Source: Betaproteobacteria bacterium HGW-Betaproteobacteria-6 (GTDB lineage: Bacteria > Pseudomonadota > Gammaproteobacteria > Burkholderiales > Rhodocyclaceae). Taken from it: a stretch of 56,079 bases of DNA. Made by a program: the position numbers and the translations under genes. Positions 15,585 to 23,662 of the stretch are shown here, in pieces (positions within the stretch are counted from its first letter, which is position 1; each line of letters begins with the position of its first letter). Under the pieces are notes generated by a model that did no database searches, had not been told where the DNA came from, and saw nothing but the letters and a program-made list of their open reading frames with translations. The DNA lies in assembly GCA_002842145.1 (NCBI GenBank), contig PHCF01000002.1:1-56079 (forward strand). Reading direction: 5' to 3'.

Positions 15585-17498
15585 CTATCGCACATCAAGG
15601 GAGCGCGCATCAGGACTGAATGCCCGGCCAACTACCAACTCTGTTCCTTCAAGATCGGGATTAATTTCCGAGGTGGCAAATATGACCTGGAAGTCCGCCA
15701 GATATGTAGCGCATTCTTGAACTATTATTTCTTGAAGCCTGTGGCTCCGGCTCTTTTCCATGCCGCCATCGTCTATCCCGTCCAGCATGAGGAAGCGCGG
15801 TACTCGCATGTATGTTTTTTCCATGCTCGCAGTTAATAGGGAGAGATGGAAGATATGCCTTAGTACGACTGCCGAGCTTTCAGAGAAGTTCTTCGCGCCG
15901 TTTACATAGACCGCGTTACCTACAAAATCGAAATTGACGGAGTGTGGCTCGATGAATTCTTTTTGAAGAGGTAGATCCTTCTTCAAAAGACGCATCATGG
16001 CGGTTGCGATTGTTTCTGCAACCTCTAGTTTTCTACTTTCTTGACGTGCTTCAAGCGCTGTTATCTTGTCAGACAAGTTGGCAGCTTCTGTCTGCAGAGC
16101 ATCCCGCCGTTTTTGTAAGTCGGCAATTACCGAAGCAAGTTTCTGTTGCTCATAGGCTTGCCGAATCTCTTCATCAAGCATTCCAAGCTTGCGAGCAGCT
16201 TCTTCGACTGCAGCCTCTATCTCGCTAGACCAAGCTGACGCAACTGAAGAGTATTCGCGGCGGAGCGCTTGTACCTTGCTATTCAGTTCTGGTAGCTCTC
16301 TCTGCAAAGCATCAATTTCGTTAAGCCGGCCTTCTATCAACGATTTCGATTCCTTGATTTGAATCGTTAACTCGTTTCGCATGCGGAGGAGTTGAGTATC
16401 TGCTGGACTATCGTTCAGCTCTGTTTTGCATAAATTGCAGTGGTGTGAATCCGTCTCGACTGGAGCCAACTGGGTTAGGCAGCTAGGACAGAAGGGAAAG
16501 TACATATTCCCGAACAAAGAGCGAGTTTCTTCCGATTCTCCGAGGCTATGAAGACGTAGCTCTAATTCCTCAACAAAGGCTTTGGAGTCCTTTACATCGA
16601 GATCGAGAGATTCGATACGGTCTCTTAGCTCTAACTCTCTGCGTTTGGCACCATTTAACTCTTGCCGAAGAACCTCTGATCGTTGATTCAGTCTTGTGGC
16701 TTCCTTTTTGGGGAGCTGGCGAGTTTCTTTCAACTGGACAAGATGCTCATGGAGTTGCTGTCGTTTTGCCTCCAGCCCAAGAATTTTTGAGCCCTGAGAT
16801 TCAATATCTGCCGATTGTCCCGAGCGCCCAAGCACGTTAAAGATACTTCTGAGCTCGCTCTCTTGCTTGCTCAGCAATGCTTCAATTTCACGAATTCGAA
16901 GCTGCGCCGTGTAGAGTTCCTCGTCATAGACTCCGCAAAGGTAGCCGCCAACCATCTCGCGGGTCAGAGGGCTGTCAAAGTTATCAAGACGGAAAATTGG
17001 GCTATGTACCGAAGGCTGGTCTGCGTACAGGACTCTGAGCAGTTGATGCATAGTCAGATTTGAGGAGCCATCTCCTTGGGCTTGTGGTACTTCAAGAGCA
17101 TTAAATAGTGACTGAGAGAAACTTATTCGGTGCACTGTTCGTTTGAAGGGGTATAGCTCCCATTTCTGTGTTCCAGCTTCTAGTCCCTTATCGAGAGGTC
17201 CCCAGAAAATTGCCATTGGGCGTTGCAATGCCGAATCAATTTCACGTCGCAAACATGCGACTTGGCCGTTCAATTCGACTTCGACCATCGTTGTTGTGCA
17301 TTGGAGTGCCTCGGGCTTCCAACGAATAGCTTCCGCGCCCAAGGAAAATGCCAACAAATCCATCACAGTTGTTTTGCCGGAACTGTTTCGGCCACGAATA
17401 ACATTCACACCTGCGTGGAAGGTACAGTCGAAGGCCGGATGGCCATTCTGAAATACGACTAACCGATTTACCCTCAGAGTTGGCTTATACATAGTCAT
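15585..17498 (-). CDS. ABC-3C / Lamassu-type SMC-like ATPase
   Basis: A 637-residue Rad50/SMC-like ATPase. The N-terminal part has a Walker A (GRNSSGKTT) near residue 35. Two coiled-coil arms (about 205-320 and 365-490) flank a hook with paired cysteines, CPSC and CNLC, near residues 337 and 355, likely a zinc site. The C-terminal part has a serine-rich ABC signature region (FSESSAVVLRHIFHLS) and Walker B (FLMLDGIDDGG). In ABC-three-component systems, which include Lamassu, such an ATPase senses DNA or another nucleoprotein cue and releases an effector. The gene start overlaps the end of the middle-component gene by 14 bp, the last link of a four-gene operon. An ATG two codons downstream (17492) is an alternative start. 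Confidence 0.88.
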   Translation of the reverse strand: MTMYKPTLRVNRLVVFQNGHPAFDCTFHAGVNVIRGRNSSGKTTVMDLLAFSLGAEAIRWKPEALQCTTTMVEVELNGQVACLRREIDSALQRPMAIFWGPLDKGLEAGTQKWELYPFKRTVHRISFSQSLFNALEVPQAQGDGSSNLTMHQLLRVLYADQPSVHSPIFRLDNFDSPLTREMVGGYLCGVYDEELYTAQLRIREIEALLSKQESELRSIFNVLGRSGQSADIESQGSKILGLEAKRQQLHEHLVQLKETRQLPKKEATRLNQRSEVLRQELNGAKRRELELRDRIESLDLDVKDSKAFVEELELRLHSLGESEETRSLFGNMYFPFCPSCLTQLAPVETDSHHCNLCKTELNDSPADTQLLRMRNELTIQIKESKSLIEGRLNEIDALQRELPELNSKVQALRREYSSVASAWSSEIEAAVEEAARKLGMLDEEIRQAYEQQKLASVIADLQKRRDALQTEAANLSDKITALEARQESRKLEVAETIATAMMRLLKKDLPLQKEFIEPHSVNFDFVGNAVYVNGAKNFSESSAVVLRHIFHLSLLTASMEKTYMRVPRFLMLDGIDDGGMEKSRSHRLQEIIVQECATYLADFQVIFATSEINPDLEGTELVVGRAFSPDARSLDVR

Positions 17499-17985
17499 AC
17501 TTATGGTCCATCAGTTGAGAGCGATGTTTCAGGCCATCAGTGCCTCCCAGTGGAATGACGGCAAGCTCTTTAAGGACGAATTCGGAGATTGGCTGACGCG
17601 CGTCAATAAACTGTTCGATCTTCCCTCGAATGGCCTCTGGTATTTCAGCTCCGGTGCGAGTCACAAACCCATTTTCATAGCGCCTGACATCAATTAAGCC
17701 TGCTGCAGCAATGCAACGTAGAGCCGCTTCCTGTATATGTCGCATGTCCCTAAACATAGTCGTTGGACTACTAGGGTCGTGATAAACATTTGCAATAGCT
17801 GTTGCATCCCGAGCTATGGGACGAAGTGGCCTAGGTAATTTGATCTTTGCAACCAACGCCGGATAAAGCAGGTAAAAATCGATCAGTCGAGCCTTCTCAA
17901 TTTCCAAATCACCGATCGTTTCGCATACGGCAAGCATACGGAAGACGCAGTGATAGGCATCAAAGCCTGGGTGGTAGATCAGCAT
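17485..17985 (-). CDS. ABC-3C middle component (MC)
   Basis: A 166-residue protein between the C-terminal-domain protein and the SMC-like ATPase. Its beginning (MLIYHPGFDAYHCVFRMLAV) and the segment KARLIDFYLLYPALVAKIKLP are typical of the middle component in ABC-three-component systems, predicted to be winged-helix-like and to bridge ATPase and effector. It overlaps the upstream gene by 7 bp (ATGCTGA) and the ATPase gene by 14 bp, which indicates tight translational coupling and stoichiometric production. There is no membrane segment and no catalytic motif. The assignment depends on the synteny as well as on remembered sequence features, so it would be less certain alone. Confidence 0.8.
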   Translation of the reverse strand: MLIYHPGFDAYHCVFRMLAVCETIGDLEIEKARLIDFYLLYPALVAKIKLPRPLRPIARDATAIANVYHDPSSPTTMFRDMRHIQEAALRCIAAAGLIDVRRYENGFVTRTGAEIPEAIRGKIEQFIDARQPISEFVLKELAVIPLGGTDGLKHRSQLMDHKYDYV

Positions 17986-18539
17986 TTATCCCACCGAATG
18001 TGACAGTTACCACCTAGGAAAAAAAGAAGGCCAAATAAGTCTTTGACGGTAAGTTCAAGCACGTTCTCTCCAAGCATCCCCTTGGTGGTCTGTAGTGCCT
18101 GGCTGATACATAGATCGACTTCTCGTCGTGATGCCTCAGTCTGAATGGCTGGAGTAACGACAAGTGTGAAATTGGTGTGCAATTCGTCCAGAACGATGGT
18201 GAAGATTCTCTGAGCTGTTTGTGACCCCTGCCGTTTTACGATCGATTTTGCGGCAAATTCTTTCAGCTCTTTCGCCAAAGGGAGCTGATCTAGACGATCG
18301 CTCGCTTTAAGCTTTTCTTCGAGGCCGCGGACATCGCCATCAGTCCTCGCCGCCATGTAATGCTGGAGTTTCTCGCAAAATGCATTGCCAGACGAGTCGC
18401 CCACGCCATCGGCCTTTAGCTTTGCATACAGAAGGGACAATTCATCTGTACTGCCGCCGGACGTTATGAAGTTGAATTCGGTCTTGGAGCCCGCTACAAC
18501 ATCACCCGTTGCCTGGTTGTTGCTCTGGCTGACAAACAC
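17979..18539 (-). CDS. ABC-3C C-terminal-domain protein
   Basis: A 186-residue protein whose last 30 residues (VLELTVKDLFGLLFFLGGNCHIRWDK) match the ABC-3C C-terminal domain, which normally anchors an N-terminal effector domain to the ATPase complex. Here no large effector domain precedes it. The N-terminus has only VSQSNNQATGDVVAGS, almost the same as the C-terminus of the small membrane protein encoded just upstream. The start is GTG at 18539 with GGGTAAG as a ribosome binding site, 5 bp after the stop of that gene. The likely reading is an effector split into two polypeptides that meet through the shared motif. Confidence 0.82.
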   Translation of the reverse strand: MFVSQSNNQATGDVVAGSKTEFNFITSGGSTDELSLLYAKLKADGVGDSSGNAFCEKLQHYMAARTDGDVRGLEEKLKASDRLDQLPLAKELKEFAAKSIVKRQGSQTAQRIFTIVLDELHTNFTLVVTPAIQTEASRREVDLCISQALQTTKGMLGENVLELTVKDLFGLLFFLGGNCHIRWDKC

Positions 18540-18544
18540 GGTTC

Positions 18545-18727
18545 TTACCCGCGATTATTCTTATGCATGTCGCCAGCGACGATATCCCCATTCGCCTGAT
18601 TATTCTTCTGGGAGACGACGGTAGTCCTATTGGTCGTAGAAGAACGAGAGGAGATAACTACCTTCGCAACCCAGCCAGTACCCAGCCCACCAATAAAGGC
18701 CAAGATGTGAGACCACATTTGGTCCAT
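18545..18727 (-). CDS. Small membrane protein of the ABC-3C operon, putative effector
   Basis: A 60-residue protein with one predicted transmembrane helix (HILAFIGGLGTGWVAKVVI, residues 6-24), a short basic/Ser/Thr linker, and a C-terminal VSQKNNQANGDIVAGD. The ATG at 18727 has CAGGGGGAT just upstream and is preferred over an ATG 27 bp before it. The gene begins the four-gene operon (5 bp to the next start). The C-terminal motif recurs at the N-terminus of the next protein with about 12 of 16 positions the same, which points to shared assembly or to an ancestral single protein. As ABC-3C systems often use membrane-damaging effectors, this peptide may be the toxic part, which is inferred. Confidence 0.72.
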   Translation of the reverse strand: MDQMWSHILAFIGGLGTGWVAKVVISSRSSTTNRTTVVSQKNNQANGDIVAGDMHKNNRG

Positions 18728-18866
18728 GAGATCCCCCTGAAGATTTTTTTGCATTCGTCATCGATTCTAGTGGGCGACCGCCGTTTCGACAAGGAGGTGG
18801 ATAAGCTGTGCCGGGGTTTCCAGCGCAGCGACGGATTAATTCCTGATCGCTGCCTCTCCAAAAGCT

Positions 18867-21800
18867 TTAAGTCTCTGCAGCTGCCAGCACATTATCCAAG
18901 GTGCGAGCGACAACATACGTTGCAGTCTTCCCTTCAGTCGTCAGGGCAGTAAAGTGAGCCGCGCCGCACTTGATTTTCCCGCTTTCGCGATCACGAAGCT
19001 CATCTTCGAATAAGCCGCCTTTGGTCTCGACGACAAAGTACAGTCGTTCCAGGCCATCCAGGGTCACTAAAACAGCCCAGTCAGGGTTGTATGTACCCAG
19101 TGGGGTCGGGACCTTGAACCAGCCTGGCAGCTTGGCGTACACCTTGACTGCCTCGTTCTTCTCCAGTGATTCCGCAAAATCCCGTTCGACAGCCGAGTCA
19201 TAGACGACGTGCTCGTAAACCGATTTCTCTGTGTTGAGCACCAGGTTTTGCAAATAACCGGACAGCTCTTCCGACTCGAACATTTCCTGTGCGTAGTAGT
19301 GCTCGTCACCGAGGCGCTGATACTTGATGCCATCAACCAGCGCCAAGCGCTTGCAGCGGTTAATGGCATCCGAGGCCAGTTCGATGAACTGCTGCGGATT
19401 TCGTTTGAAATCGTTCAGCCGAGTGCTTTCGGTCAGAATGCGAGCAATCGTTTTACGGGTCAGTTGGGTTCGGTCCTGCAGCTCGGTCAGCACGTCGGGT
19501 AACTCGATATCCGCCTCATACAGGGCGATAGGCTCGGATACGGAGAGAAGTGAGGCATCGACCCCTGCTTTGCCAATCGCCATGCCAGCCTTTTTCCATT
19601 GCAAGCGGGCCTTGGACACAGGTGGAGCATTGTCCAGCGCTTCAATGCAGCGCTCGATCAGCTTTTCGTTGTCAAACTGAACGCGGTAGGTGGTCTTGTG
19701 TTTGATGCGGTCCCACAGCGCCTTGAACTCAGGGCTGAGCAAGACTGATTTTCTGACCGGAATCGGTTTGCGGTCGTCGGCATTCTTCACTTCGAGCTTG
19801 CCGGAAAGCTTCTTCAGAACTGCAACGATTTGATGGCGCTGTGCTTCAAATTCAGCCGGCAGTTGCAGGTTGCCGTTCTTCAACGCTGTCTTCAGGGAGT
19901 CCTGCACCTTACCCCGGTCGCTGATGTAGCCCTGTGCCTGGAGGTGTCCCCACAAGGTCTTGGATGCCTCAAAGCCGAAGGGCGAAACCTCGCCACTGGC
20001 AGATGTCACCGGAATGCCGGCAAATTCGTGGTCATGCACCACACCAAACTGAATACCCGTGTCCTTCTCGATATCCTTCTGCAGGTTCTCGGCAAACTGC
20101 TCGTAGCTTTCCGTGGCAATCACCGTCAGCGTATTGATTTCGAAACCACGCAGTCGCTCCCCCTTCTGATTGACGCAGAGGCGTAAACCACGGCCAATGG
20201 TTTGCCGGCGCCAGCGTTCGGTCTCGCGGGTAGAGAAGTTGCAAATCTGGAAGACATTCGGGTTGTCCCAGCCTTCCTTCAACGCAGAGTGGGAGAAGAT
20301 GAACTTCAGTGGCGACTCGAAGGAAAGCAGCTTTTCCTTGTCACGCATGATGAGGTTGTAGGTATCGTCGTCAGCAGCCGTTGTGCCGCTCGTATCCTTG
20401 AGCATTTCAACCGTTTTGCCACCGACCTTCTTTTTGTCGATGGAGAAGTAGCCGTTATGCACTTCGTCGGCAGCCGTTGCCAGGTCGATCTCACCAAACA
20501 GGCTCTGGTAGTCAGGGTGACGAGCCCAACGCTTGTACTCTTCCTCGAAGATCACTGCGTATTCGCCCTTCACCGCATTGCCTTGCTCGTCGTATTGCCG
20601 GTACTTGGCCACTTCGTCGATGAAGAACAGGCTCAAGACCTTTACGCCAAGCGGCCGCAGGCGTTTTTCCTTGTCCAGGTGTTCCTTGATGGTGCGACGA
20701 ATCATTTCCCGATGCACGGCGCTGGCATCAACATCCCCCCAGGGATCACCGACTCGCAGAAATACTTCGTTGCCAGGTACTTTCAGTTCAAGGAACTGAT
20801 CGCTGCCTTTTTTCCCACTGCCGGCGCGGATTTCGCCGATTCGAATATCCGCATATAGGGCACGGTTAGTTTCCTGTTCTAGATCGAAGCCATCCTGAAC
20901 GGTGATTGTGTCCCGGCGCACAACGCCTGCCGAATTTTCACGGTCAACCTCAATGCTGGCCGTAATCACGCCGCGTTTGTTATTGATCGCAAGCAGCTTC
21001 ACGTAAGGTCTGTTGTTGCCACCCTGAACCGTGGCTGCTGCCACCTCGATCTGCTTCACCAGCCGCTGCTCGTAAGCATCCACGGCGTCCAGGCGGTACA
21101 CCATGTTGTGCTTTTCCACGTGCGTCGCTGAATAACGCAGGGTGCACAGCGGCGACATGTGCGCCAGTGCCTTTTTTCCTTTGCCGTCGATACCGCCATC
21201 AACGCTTTGCGGCTCATCGACGATCAGAATTGGACTCGTTTGGCGGATCAGATCGATGGGACGCTCACCACCTGTCTTCTCGCTGGCACGGTACATCTTG
21301 TTCTTGGACTTCTCGCGGCGCTTGGCTTCATCGGATTCTTCCGCTTGCGCTGCCGCTTCATCACCAAACTTGTTGATGGCGCCAACCGTGATGACCATGA
21401 TCTGAATATTCGGACTGGTCGCGAAGTTGCGGACCTGGCCGAGCTTGTCGGAGTCGTACTGAAAGAACTCATAACCCTTGGCTGCGGGATAGATGTTCTC
21501 GAAATGCTCACGGGTGATCTGCAGCGTCTTGTTCACGCCTTCCTTGATCGCCACGGATGGCACGACCACCACGAACTTGGTGAATCCGTAGCGCTGGTTC
21601 AGCTCAAACACGCTGCGCAGGTAAACGTAGGTCTTCCCGGTCCCCGTTTCCATCTCGACCGTGAAATCGAGCGGTTGGTTACCCTTCAAGGGGAGGGAAG
21701 GGGGTAAGCCGTTACGGAGCTGGATGTTCTGCAGGTTTTCATTGACGTGCTCATCCACCAGCAGCTTTAAGGCATTGCCGATACCACCACTCTCGGTGAA

Positions 21801-21959
21801 TTGCTTGCCTTCAAAGCTTTGCTGAGTCCCGGCACCACCCAAAGCTTGAGCAGTGACCGTGAAAACAGAGCGACAAACCTCCTGGCCGCGAAACAAATCG
21901 CACACGGCCTCAATGGCGTCGATTTGATACGGCAGGTCGGATTCAAAATGCAGTTTCAT
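18867..21959 (-). CDS. res: Type III restriction endonuclease, Res subunit
   Basis: A 1030-residue type III Res protein, the helicase/nuclease partner of Mod. It has helicase motif I (METGTGKT, 103-110), a DEPQ box (VDEPQSV, about 245), later superfamily-2 motifs (a SATHVEK segment, and an RRQTIGRGLRL arginine finger region near 590-600), and a C-terminal PD-(D/E)XK nuclease (NPDWAVLVTLDG ... VVETKG) near residues 960-985. All parts are present, so cleavage activity is plausible. The ATG follows AGGAAG. The gene is the last of the long minus-strand operon but is separated from mod by rhuM and the DarG-like gene, with an 82-bp gap and an inverted repeat upstream of it, so it may have its own control. 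Confidence 0.93.
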   Translation of the reverse strand: MKLHFESDLPYQIDAIEAVCDLFRGQEVCRSVFTVTAQALGGAGTQQSFEGKQFTESGGIGNALKLLVDEHVNENLQNIQLRNGLPPSLPLKGNQPLDFTVEMETGTGKTYVYLRSVFELNQRYGFTKFVVVVPSVAIKEGVNKTLQITREHFENIYPAAKGYEFFQYDSDKLGQVRNFATSPNIQIMVITVGAINKFGDEAAAQAEESDEAKRREKSKNKMYRASEKTGGERPIDLIRQTSPILIVDEPQSVDGGIDGKGKKALAHMSPLCTLRYSATHVEKHNMVYRLDAVDAYEQRLVKQIEVAAATVQGGNNRPYVKLLAINNKRGVITASIEVDRENSAGVVRRDTITVQDGFDLEQETNRALYADIRIGEIRAGSGKKGSDQFLELKVPGNEVFLRVGDPWGDVDASAVHREMIRRTIKEHLDKEKRLRPLGVKVLSLFFIDEVAKYRQYDEQGNAVKGEYAVIFEEEYKRWARHPDYQSLFGEIDLATAADEVHNGYFSIDKKKVGGKTVEMLKDTSGTTAADDDTYNLIMRDKEKLLSFESPLKFIFSHSALKEGWDNPNVFQICNFSTRETERWRRQTIGRGLRLCVNQKGERLRGFEINTLTVIATESYEQFAENLQKDIEKDTGIQFGVVHDHEFAGIPVTSASGEVSPFGFEASKTLWGHLQAQGYISDRGKVQDSLKTALKNGNLQLPAEFEAQRHQIVAVLKKLSGKLEVKNADDRKPIPVRKSVLLSPEFKALWDRIKHKTTYRVQFDNEKLIERCIEALDNAPPVSKARLQWKKAGMAIGKAGVDASLLSVSEPIALYEADIELPDVLTELQDRTQLTRKTIARILTESTRLNDFKRNPQQFIELASDAINRCKRLALVDGIKYQRLGDEHYYAQEMFESEELSGYLQNLVLNTEKSVYEHVVYDSAVERDFAESLEKNEAVKVYAKLPGWFKVPTPLGTYNPDWAVLVTLDGLERLYFVVETKGGLFEDELRDRESGKIKCGAAHFTALTTEGKTATYVVARTLDNVLAAAET

Positions 21960-21972
21960 GCAGCTTCCTAAA

Positions 21973-21999
21973 CTAAGCTCAGCTATAAAACGAGCTTAG
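21973..21999. promoter_or_regulatory. Inverted repeat upstream of res
   Basis: CTAAGCTC (21973-21980) and GAGCTTAG (21992-21999) form a perfect 8-bp dyad with an 11-bp AT-rich spacer in the 82-bp gap between the DarG-like gene and res. It lies just upstream of the res ribosome binding site. It may be an operator, or an mRNA hairpin that sets Res expression below Mod; the T-tail is too weak for a confident terminator. Confidence 0.5.
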
Positions 22000-22041
22000 C
22001 AAACATAAAAATCAATGAGATACGTATTTTTCTTATCTAAA

Positions 22042-22596
22042 CTACGCCATTGATAACTGGCGAATCCATCCTTTATCAGACAAGGTCGTCAACGCAATGT
22101 CGATTTGTCGGGGAGAAAACGGCCGCTTTCTGTCGTTCCCGGTACAGGTATTGGCAATCACATCTACATGGGTATCCGAATCCTGGGAATGCTTGGTGAT
22201 CCAATGAACGGTTGCCAGCAACTCCAAGCCAAAGGGTGTCTCGAAACCGTCTACCAGAGCACCCACCCGTTCAATGCGGGTACGGGTGTCCGGATTGGCG
22301 AGCAAAAAGGCAGTGGCATCTTCCAGCGCGCCTGACACGAGACTCAGCGGTTCGTCGGACGTATCGTCGCTGTCACCATAACCAGAGATTAGGTTTGCAG
22401 CGGGGAAAAGCACGGATCGAAGGTTGTCGGCGCAAGGTCCGTTGGGTCCGAGGCTGTATTCGAGATGCAGCGGTTCGCCGGCAAGCTGCATGAAGTACAT
22501 CAGCTTGTGCACCTCCTGCAGGGAGATCGACGTATCCAGCAGACCCTTTATGTAACGGTCGACCAACAGCACCAATACAGCGCCAATGGAGGTCAA
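22042..22596 (-). CDS. Orphan DarG C-terminal-domain-like protein (no macro domain)
   Basis: A 184-residue protein that matches the C-terminal part of DarG, the antitoxin of the DarT DNA ADP-ribosyltransferase. Family segments include VLLVDRYIKGLLDTSISLQEVHKLMYFMQLAGEP, then LISGYGDSDD, and VDGFETPFGLELLATVHWI. The N-terminal macro domain, which removes ADP-ribose from DNA, is missing, and no darT is found in the window. It starts with TTG at 22596, overlapping the stop of a 28-codon frame (TTGA). In DarG this region contacts DarT and DNA; as a stand-alone protein it may neutralise incoming DarT-type toxins by binding or may have a new role in the restriction operon. The similarity is strong by eye; the function is not known. 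Confidence 0.82.
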   Translation of the reverse strand: MTSIGAVLVLLVDRYIKGLLDTSISLQEVHKLMYFMQLAGEPLHLEYSLGPNGPCADNLRSVLFPAANLISGYGDSDDTSDEPLSLVSGALEDATAFLLANPDTRTRIERVGALVDGFETPFGLELLATVHWITKHSQDSDTHVDVIANTCTGNDRKRPFSPRQIDIALTTLSDKGWIRQLSMA

Positions 22597-22679
22597 TTTG
22601 TACCCCGCACTTGCTGGATGCCAGACCGGTCAATGAAGGAGAGTTGTTGTCCGTTGCCGGAGCCAATGTGCCGTTTCAC
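22593..22679 (-). CDS. 28-codon frame linking rhuM and the DarG-like gene (possibly a mod 3'-end remnant)
   Basis: A GTG at 22679 overlaps the rhuM stop (GTGA) and opens a 28-residue frame whose TGA overlaps the TTG start of the next gene. Its C-terminus (GIQQVRGTN) resembles the Mod C-terminus (GIKQVRSL), and the underlying 18 bp match the mod end at 17 positions (22605-22622 versus 23668-23685). It may be a coupling peptide, or scar tissue left when rhuM entered between mod and the following gene. Confidence 0.4.
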   Translation of the reverse strand: MKRHIGSGNGQQLSFIDRSGIQQVRGTN

Positions 22680-23662
22680 GATTTGTTCTTCCTTGGCGGA
22701 GGAAGCGACTTCACCATGCGGTCAAAATCAGACTCAATCCGTGCATCGTCAATCACGCGGAACTTCGAAAACTCCTTCTCTGCATGATTTTTCGCCAGAT
22801 CAGCCGACACTTGCCCAGCACCGCGTAGGATTTCCCGGTCGTTCAGGGTCAGGAATCCTTCCAGCTTTGTGATCCAGTCCTTCATGGTCATCGCAATACG
22901 CCGTGCTGCCTGACCTTCGGCAAACACGAGGTATTGTTCGGCCAGATTGTTCAGGGCACGCAGTTCTTCTTCAGTTAGATAGTTTTTGGCAACGCTGACA
23001 TCGCTTTTGCGAATGCGTGCGCCACTCCAGTTGGTCAATCCCATGTTCGGCTGGCTGCTATCCGCACGTTGCTTAATCAGTTCAGCTGCAGTGTGACCGT
23101 GGATCGCGAAGTGCACCTTGTTCTGTACCGTCGCAAAAAACTCCTGCGTGATGGAGGCAGTCGAGTCGTAATCGACGCTAGTCGCGTAAATATCGGTGAT
23201 TTTCTGGTAGAAGCGACGTTCGCTGGTGCGAATGTCCTGCAGGCGCCGCGTGAGTTCATCGAAATAGTCGCGTGCCTGACCAGGGTTCTTCAGACGCTCA
23301 TCGTCGAGTACAAAGCCCTTGACGAGGTATTCCTTCAGTTGAGTACTCGCCCACTGGCGGAAGCGAACGCCAGCCTGGCTGCGCACCCGGTAGCCCAGAG
23401 CCAGAACCATGTCGAGGTTGTAGTGCGCCACCTCATAGTTTTTGCCATCAGCGGCAGTTGTTCGGAAAAACCGAACAACTGAATCCTCCCGCAACTCTCC
23501 ATCCTCAAAGATGTGCTTGATGTGCTCGCTGATCGTGGTTTTGGCTTTGCCAAACAACTCGGTCAGTTGTTTCTGGCTCAGCCACAACTCTTCGTTTTCC
23601 AGCACCACGGAAAGTTGGGTCTTACCATCCTCCGCTTGGTAAATCAGGAACTCACTCATCAC
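22676..23662 (-). CDS. rhuM: RhuM family protein (virulence RhuM / Fic-associated type)
   Basis: A 328-residue protein of the RhuM family, named after a Salmonella pathogenicity-island gene and frequent beside restriction systems. The N-terminus FLIYQAEDGKTQLSVVLENEELWLSQKQLTELF and the following SEHIKHIFEDGEL ... YNLDMVLALGYRVRSQAGVRFRQWAS are strongly conserved family segments and resemble a Bro-N/KilA-N-like DNA-binding region. The start ATG overlaps the mod stop (ATGA, 23659-23662), so it is translationally coupled to mod. Its biochemical role is not established. Its place between mod and res suggests a cargo gene captured by the restriction operon or a regulator of it. A 17/18-bp repeat of the mod end lies after it. 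Confidence 0.92.
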   Translation of the reverse strand: MMSEFLIYQAEDGKTQLSVVLENEELWLSQKQLTELFGKAKTTISEHIKHIFEDGELREDSVVRFFRTTAADGKNYEVAHYNLDMVLALGYRVRSQAGVRFRQWASTQLKEYLVKGFVLDDERLKNPGQARDYFDELTRRLQDIRTSERRFYQKITDIYATSVDYDSTASITQEFFATVQNKVHFAIHGHTAAELIKQRADSSQPNMGLTNWSGARIRKSDVSVAKNYLTEEELRALNNLAEQYLVFAEGQAARRIAMTMKDWITKLEGFLTLNDREILRGAGQVSADLAKNHAEKEFSKFRVIDDARIESDFDRMVKSLPPPRKNKS

